Made by a program: the position numbers and the translations under genes. Positions 60,063 through 64,000 of a stretch of DNA of 64,000 bases are shown in pieces (the stretch's first letter is position 1; every line of letters begins with the position of its first letter). This DNA comes from Nannocystis sp. RBIL2 (GTDB lineage: Bacteria > Myxococcota_A > Polyangia > Nannocystales > Nannocystaceae): the NCBI RefSeq assembly GCF_026626745.1, contig NZ_JAPNJW010000002.1, forward strand, positions 3,124,151 to 3,188,150, given 5' to 3'. The notes beneath the pieces are model-generated. The model was not told the origin of the DNA and ran no database searches. It saw only the letters and a program-made list of their open reading frames with translations.

Positions 60063-60569
60063 TCATGGAGATGGAGCGATCGGGCTGCCGCCGGTCGCGT
60101 TGTACCATTCTCCGAAGTCGATCACCGTGGTGACGCCGCGCTCGACCCGGAAGTAGCCATTGACGTCGGCCTCGACGGGCCCGCCATGGGTCGGCACCGT
60201 CTGCAGCATGATCTCATGATACCCGTCGCGCAAGGGCGGCAGCGCGATCGACCACGGGGAACTGGAAGCGCCCGCCCTGACGGGGACGATCGGACCGGCG
60301 ATCGGCGGCACGGCGTCTTTCCAGTCGTCGCCGACGATCCGCACCGAGGTGCGGATCTCGAGGTCCGATTCGGTGTTGTTGTGGAAGGCCCCGTGGATCG
60401 CCGTCGGTGTGAACTCGACGGCCGCTTCGAGCGCGCGCTGCTCCCCGCCGCTCATGCCGGGCTCCGGCGCTACGCTCATGGCGGGCGCCGGCGCGACGCT
60501 CTGTTTGGCGGCGCAAGCGGAGAGCGACGCGGCGAGGAGGAGCGCGAGCAGAGCAGCAAAGTCGTGCAT
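60063..60569 (-). CDS. Lipoprotein of unknown function
   Basis: A 168-residue precursor with a type II signal (ALLLAASLSAC, lipobox Cys at ~19). An Ala/Pro/Met linker (SVAPAPAMSVAPEPGMSGG) leads to a ~120-residue beta-sandwich-like domain (AVEFTPTAIHGAFHNNTESDLEIRTSVRIVGDDW, then SPWSIALPPLRDGYHEIMLQTV). No catalytic motif or family was recognised. It is divergent from the large lipoprotein at 60747. Confidence 0.6.
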   Translation of the reverse strand: MHDFAALLALLLAASLSACAAKQSVAPAPAMSVAPEPGMSGGEQRALEAAVEFTPTAIHGAFHNNTESDLEIRTSVRIVGDDWKDAVPPIAGPIVPVRAGASSSPWSIALPPLRDGYHEIMLQTVPTHGGPVEADVNGYFRVERGVTTVIDFGEWYNATGGSPIAPSP

Positions 60570-60744
60570 GCGGAGCCAGGGTAGCCGCAGCGGCGAACGG
60601 GACGGCCGGGCGGGCCGGTGAGTTTGTGCATGTGCCGCCTGCGAGCACACGAATCAGCGCATGCGCTCGGCGCGGCTCAAGCGGCGGGCGATCCGGACTC
60701 CTACCATGCTAGACTCCTCGCCTACGCCGAGCTGAGGGGATTAG

Positions 60745-60772
60745 AAATGTACAAAGAGACATGTTTGCTTGG
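60745..60772. repeat. 14-nt periodic mini-hairpin array over a start codon (2 units)
   Basis: AAATGTAC at 60745 and ACATGTTT at 60759 are exactly 14 bases apart. The start codon ATG at 60747 of the lipoprotein lies in the first unit. Confidence 0.45.
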
Positions 60773-62333
60773 GCTGGTGTTTGTTTCGTGTGCGCCGGCG
60801 GGGACGACCACGAGCGCGACGGGGTCGACGGGGTCGACCCACACCGGGACGAGCGCACCGACCAGCAGGGCTTCGACGACGGACGGACAGGGCGACGCGA
60901 CGAGCCCCACGGACACGGGGAGCACGGGCGGACCGCCAGGAGGGAGCACGGAGAGCACATCGGCGGACAGCACCGGCCTCTCGTCGACGGGGAGCACCTC
61001 GGAAGGGAGTACCGGCGCGACGACGGGCGGCGATGCTCCCCCTGTGCTGTGCGGCGACGAGATGCTGTGCGTCGACGACGCGTGCTCGGGGCGGCTGCTC
61101 GGTGAGGAGAAGTACACGGTGGGGCTCCGCGTGGCGCTCGACGAGTGCGGGGACATCGTCCTCACGGGTCGGCATCGGGACCCCGAGCCGAAGCTGGGCT
61201 TGCCCGAGCCGGCCGGGCTGGATGATGCCTTCGTGGTGCGGATGGATCGCGCCGGAAATTTGAAGTGGTCGCGCTCGTTCGGCGCGGTCGACGAGCTCAA
61301 CGCGGCCACGGAGGCGAGCTTGACGACGCTCCAGCTCGGCCCGGACGGGAGCGTGTTCGTCGCGGGCCGGACCTATCATGACTTCGCCGTCGACGGGGTC
61401 ATGTGCGAGGTCGACGAGCCGTCGCTCTTCATGCTCAAGCTCTCCGCCGACGGGGTCGCGCAGTGGTGCAAGACCCTCGCGGACTCTGGGGTCGTCGTGG
61501 TGTCCGAGATGGTGCTCGTCGACGATCTTGCCGTCGTCGTCGGTACATGCGTGGATGAACTCAATCACCTCGAGCTGTTCGTCGCCCGGTCGTCGCTCGA
61601 CGGCGCCGGCGAGATCGACCATGTGTGCATCGGCAACGGTGACCATGCGTTGCTGTCCGGGGCGACGGTCGACGCCGGGCAAGTGGTCGTGTCCGGCGAG
61701 TTCCATGGTCCATTGAGCCTCGGGCGAAAGCAGATGGTCGCGGCCGATCACGACCTCTTCATCGCTCGATTCGACCCGCTCCTGTGGGAGCCGAACGCGC
61801 CGCCGCCGTGGGACTTCGTCGAGCAGGTCGGAGGCCCCGGGCTCGATCGCGGAGGGGGGATCGCGCGTGGGCACGACGGGTCCCTTGCGCTCGTCGGCGC
61901 GGCGACCGACTGGCCAGAGTGCGAGAACGGGGACGGGCTGCCGAAGGGCGGCTATGACGCGCTCTTCGTGACCTTCGAGCCCAGCGGCGACGAGTACGTG
62001 CGGACGCGGACGCTCTGCTACGGCTCCGCGGCGGATAGCATCGGCTATTACCCGGTACCGCTGCCCGACTCGGGGTTCGCGTGGCTGGGGCGCGAAGAGG
62101 GAGGCGTCGTGTTTGCCCCGCCCCACCAGATCGGACCGGACGCCGACCCGAAGTTCTTCGTCGCCACGTGGCTCGCGGGGGTGGGCGTGACCGCGACGCA
62201 TGCGCCGTCCGGGAGCGATTTGACCGCGACCAGTGCCCTCGCGGTCGACTTGCTCGGAGCCGTGGTGACCGGCTCGTCGGACAATCACCTGTTCCTGTTG
62301 CGACTCCGGCCCGACCTGACCATCGCGCCATAG
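60747..62333 (+). CDS. Lipoprotein with Ser/Thr-rich linker and propeller-like domain
   Basis: A 528-residue protein. The short signal MYKETCLLGLVFVSC ends in a lipobox-like FVSC. A Thr/Ser/Gly-rich linker of ~85 residues follows, then CGDEMLCVDDACSG with paired cysteines. The rest repeats DxxVVxxDxxGxxxWSRSFG, then DGSVFVAGRTYHDF, FMLKLSADGVAQWCKTL, DLFIARFDP and DGSLALVGAATDWP. These are strands of the SBBP/propeller type widespread in myxobacterial lipoproteins. No enzyme motif. The gene starts inside a copy of the 14-nt repeat. Confidence 0.7.
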   Translation: MYKETCLLGLVFVSCAPAGTTTSATGSTGSTHTGTSAPTSRASTTDGQGDATSPTDTGSTGGPPGGSTESTSADSTGLSSTGSTSEGSTGATTGGDAPPVLCGDEMLCVDDACSGRLLGEEKYTVGLRVALDECGDIVLTGRHRDPEPKLGLPEPAGLDDAFVVRMDRAGNLKWSRSFGAVDELNAATEASLTTLQLGPDGSVFVAGRTYHDFAVDGVMCEVDEPSLFMLKLSADGVAQWCKTLADSGVVVVSEMVLVDDLAVVVGTCVDELNHLELFVARSSLDGAGEIDHVCIGNGDHALLSGATVDAGQVVVSGEFHGPLSLGRKQMVAADHDLFIARFDPLLWEPNAPPPWDFVEQVGGPGLDRGGGIARGHDGSLALVGAATDWPECENGDGLPKGGYDALFVTFEPSGDEYVRTRTLCYGSAADSIGYYPVPLPDSGFAWLGREEGGVVFAPPHQIGPDADPKFFVATWLAGVGVTATHAPSGSDLTATSALAVDLLGAVVTGSSDNHLFLLRLRPDLTIAP

Positions 62334-62433
62334 CAATCGAGGTCCACCCGATCGCGCTCGGCCTGTTGCGTATGCGGGCAGGACTGACGGCCTCGACGCT
62401 CCACGTCGATGTCACCTCACTGTCCGGACCCGC

Positions 62434-62892
62434 TCATTCGACGGCCAGGCTCGAGCGCGAGAAGGAGAACACCAGAGACGTCTCGATCCGGCTCACCTCG
62501 GGGCGGCTGGTGAACGAGCGGATCGTGAGGACGCGCAGGTGCTCGGTGTCGCGGCACGCGACGTGGACCAGGAAGTCGGTCGCGCCGCCGAGGCAATACA
62601 CTGCGACAGTCTCGGGCAACGAGCGCAGGTGATCGCCGATGCTGTTGAACGCCTCGCCGACGTGGAGGCGGAGCTGGACCGCGATCAGAGCCTGCAGGTC
62701 GAGGCCCAGCGAGCGCGGCGCGAGCTCGGTGCGGTAGCCCGTGATCACGCCCTCGGCCTCGAGCCGGCGCACCCGGGCGAGGCACGACGACGGCGCGAGG
62801 CCGACGTTCGCGGCCAGCTCCTTGTTGGAGATCCGAGCATCCTTCTGCAGGAGGCCGAGCAGGGCGCGATCAATTCGGTCGAGGGTGGGCAT
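62434..62892 (-). CDS. Lrp/AsnC-family transcriptional regulator
   Basis: A 152-residue DNA-binding regulator. The N-terminal winged helix-turn-helix (LDRIDRALLGLLQKDARISNKELAANVGLAPSSCLARVRRLEAEGVITGY) is followed by an AsnC/Lrp ligand-binding domain (FNSIGDHLRSLPETVAVYCLGGATDFLVHVACRDTEHLRVL). Members form octamers and sense amino acids or small metabolites. It is divergent from an alpha/beta hydrolase gene, and two palindromes lie in the 66-bp gap, so it probably controls itself and that hydrolase. ATG at 62892 is the family start. Confidence 0.9.
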   Translation of the reverse strand: MPTLDRIDRALLGLLQKDARISNKELAANVGLAPSSCLARVRRLEAEGVITGYRTELAPRSLGLDLQALIAVQLRLHVGEAFNSIGDHLRSLPETVAVYCLGGATDFLVHVACRDTEHLRVLTIRSFTSRPEVSRIETSLVFSFSRSSLAVE

Positions 62893-62909
62893 CTCCGGCT
62901 CCGTGTCGA

Positions 62910-62949
62910 ATTCTATTCGGTAGAATATCCGGTAGTTCGAGAATATTCT
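62910..62949. promoter_or_regulatory. Two palindromic operators in an AT-rich divergent promoter
   Basis: The inverted repeat ATTCTA-TTCGG-TAGAAT spans 62910-62926, and a perfect 10-bp palindrome AGAATATTCT spans 62940-62949. Both share the AGAAT core and lie between the divergent Lrp-type regulator and hydrolase genes, in the only clearly AT-rich stretch nearby. They are likely binding sites for the regulator. This is inference from layout. Confidence 0.55.
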
Positions 62950-62958
62950 TCGGCCTCG

Positions 62959-64000
62959 ATGCTTGTTTCCCGACTTTTTGCCGGTCTGCTCGCCCTGGCC
63001 TCGCCCCCGGCACCCCGGGCCGGGACGGTCTCGCTCGAGCCCGCGGCGGTGACCACGGCCGCCGGGGAGAAGGTCCAGTTCGAGCTCGGCACCCTGCACG
63101 TGCTCGAGAATCGCGCTGCGCCGAACAGCCGCGTGATCGACGTCGGGTTCGCGCGACTGCGGGCCGCGCGACCGACCCGCGCCGCCCCGATCGTGTTCTT
63201 GCCCGGCGGGCCGGGCAACAGCTACCTCGACGCGTTCACCGAGACCGGCGAGAACGCCCGCCGCCGGCTCGAGAACTTCCGCCGCTACAGCGCGGTCGCG
63301 GACGTCATCGTGCTCGATCAGCGCGGGTTCTCGCGCCGCGGCACCACCCTGCGCGTGCCCGATGCCGTGCCCGCGCCGCTCGATCGCCCGAGCTCGGTGG
63401 AGGCGGAGAGCGCGGCCTATCGCGCCTTCGCGGCCGCGGCGATCGCCGCCAACCCGGACCACGATCTGTCCGGCTACCACGTGCGCGAGTGCGTCGAAGA
63501 CGTCGCCGAGCTGCGCCGCGCCCTCGGCTACGCCAAGCTCAACCTGCTCGGCGGCAGCTTCGGCTCGCAGTGGAGCTTCGCGGTCCTGCGGCTGCACCCG
63601 GAGATCGTCGAGCGCGCCGTGCTGTACGGCGTCGAGCCGCTCGACGACGGCATCGACATGCCGTCGTACCTGTTCGCCGCGCTGCAACGGATCGCCTTCG
63701 ACGGCGACCGCGCGCCGAACCTGCAGCCGTACCTGCCGCCCGGCGGATTGATGGCCGCGGTCCGCGAGCTCCGCGACCGGTTCGCCCGCGCTCCGGTCAC
63801 CGTGAAGGTCCGCGTCCCCGAGACCGGCAAGACCGAATCGGTGGTGCTCGGCCTCGCCGACCTGCAAAATGCGCTGCTCCCCGACGACGCCGACGCGTGG
63901 CCGGCGTTCATCCTGTCGCTGTATCACGGCCACTACGAGGCGTGGGCGCGGGAGGAGCTGTCGCGCCGCCGCAGGTCGAAGTTCTCGTCGGTGATCCTGC
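62959..64000 (+). CDS. Exported alpha/beta hydrolase, proline iminopeptidase-like, 3'-partial
   Basis: The gene starts at ATG 62959 and runs off the window; at least 347 residues are seen. It begins with a signal-like LFAGLLALASPPAPRAG. The alpha/beta hydrolase landmarks are the oxyanion-hole FLPGGPGNSY, DVIVLDQRGFSRRG, and the nucleophile elbow GGSFGSQWS. This ordering (HGGPG-like, then DQRG, then GGSxGS) suits TAP-like or prolyl aminopeptidases. It is divergent from the Lrp-type regulator with two palindromes between. Confidence 0.8.
   Translation, partial: MLVSRLFAGLLALASPPAPRAGTVSLEPAAVTTAAGEKVQFELGTLHVLENRAAPNSRVIDVGFARLRAARPTRAAPIVFLPGGPGNSYLDAFTETGENARRRLENFRRYSAVADVIVLDQRGFSRRGTTLRVPDAVPAPLDRPSSVEAESAAYRAFAAAAIAANPDHDLSGYHVRECVEDVAELRRALGYAKLNLLGGSFGSQWSFAVLRLHPEIVERAVLYGVEPLDDGIDMPSYLFAALQRIAFDGDRAPNLQPYLPPGGLMAAVRELRDRFARAPVTVKVRVPETGKTESVVLGLADLQNALLPDDADAWPAFILSLYHGHYEAWAREELSRRRRSKFSSVIL

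Overview
The window looks like a chromosomal segment of a predatory-type Myxococcota bacterium, most likely of the Nannocystis/Plesiocystis group. By eye it is very GC-rich with strong third-position GC bias. It carries at least eleven lipoproteins, many with Thr/Ser/Asp-rich linkers after the lipobox Cys, a protein made of myxobacterial Cys-rich repeats, a MYXO-CTERM tail, and several Ser/Thr kinases with C-terminal TPR regions plus an FHA protein. No rRNA, tRNA, CRISPR array, prophage or intact insertion sequence was seen.

Layout. 1-3.1 kb: the 3' part of a frameshifted UvrD-like helicase, then a lower-GC V8-like protease and a lipoprotein. 3.2-5.2 kb: an IS66 remnant and two related small membrane proteins separated by a 49-bp tandem repeat. 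5.7-13.5 kb: a duplicated beta-propeller lipoprotein, a translationally coupled pair of ferritin-like proteins, and three lipoproteins including a PHP-domain one. 13.7-20 kb: a benzoate-CoA-ligase-type enzyme, pantothenate kinase, and a coupled ABC ATPase plus membrane protein. 20-34 kb: a signalling cluster of three Ser/Thr kinases and an FHA protein, interleaved with a BRCT/SMI1-like protein and Cys-rich lipoproteins. 34-43 kb: secreted and surface proteins (MYXO-CTERM, carboxypeptidase-regulatory-like, gluzincin-like, FG-GAP-like). 44-46 kb: an MbnP/MbnH-like copper protein and di-heme enzyme pair. 46-53 kb: carbonic anhydrase, a DUF488-AlkA fusion, a propeller protein, a cytochrome P450 and a five-heme cytochrome. 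53-59.4 kb: a decayed zone with IS630 and IS3 transposase remnants and gene fragments around an acyltransferase, dbpA and a VF530-type gene. 59.4-64 kb: an isochorismatase-like enzyme, lipoproteins, and an Lrp/AsnC regulator divergent from an alpha/beta hydrolase.

The most unusual feature is a family of small repeat arrays at about 18 loci. Each is built on an exact 14-nt period with consensus ACATGTCC-N6, equivalent to head-to-tail mini-hairpins TGTCC-N4-GGACA. Most lie between genes, but at least five lie inside coding sequences (the ABC ATPase and three kinase genes), and two overlap the start regions of lipoprotein genes. I know of no described element with this structure.

Limits: domain calls rest on recognised motifs, not database searches. 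Two large genes (the helicase and a carboxypeptidase-regulatory-like protein) each need a one-base correction to read through, which may be assembly error or real decay.
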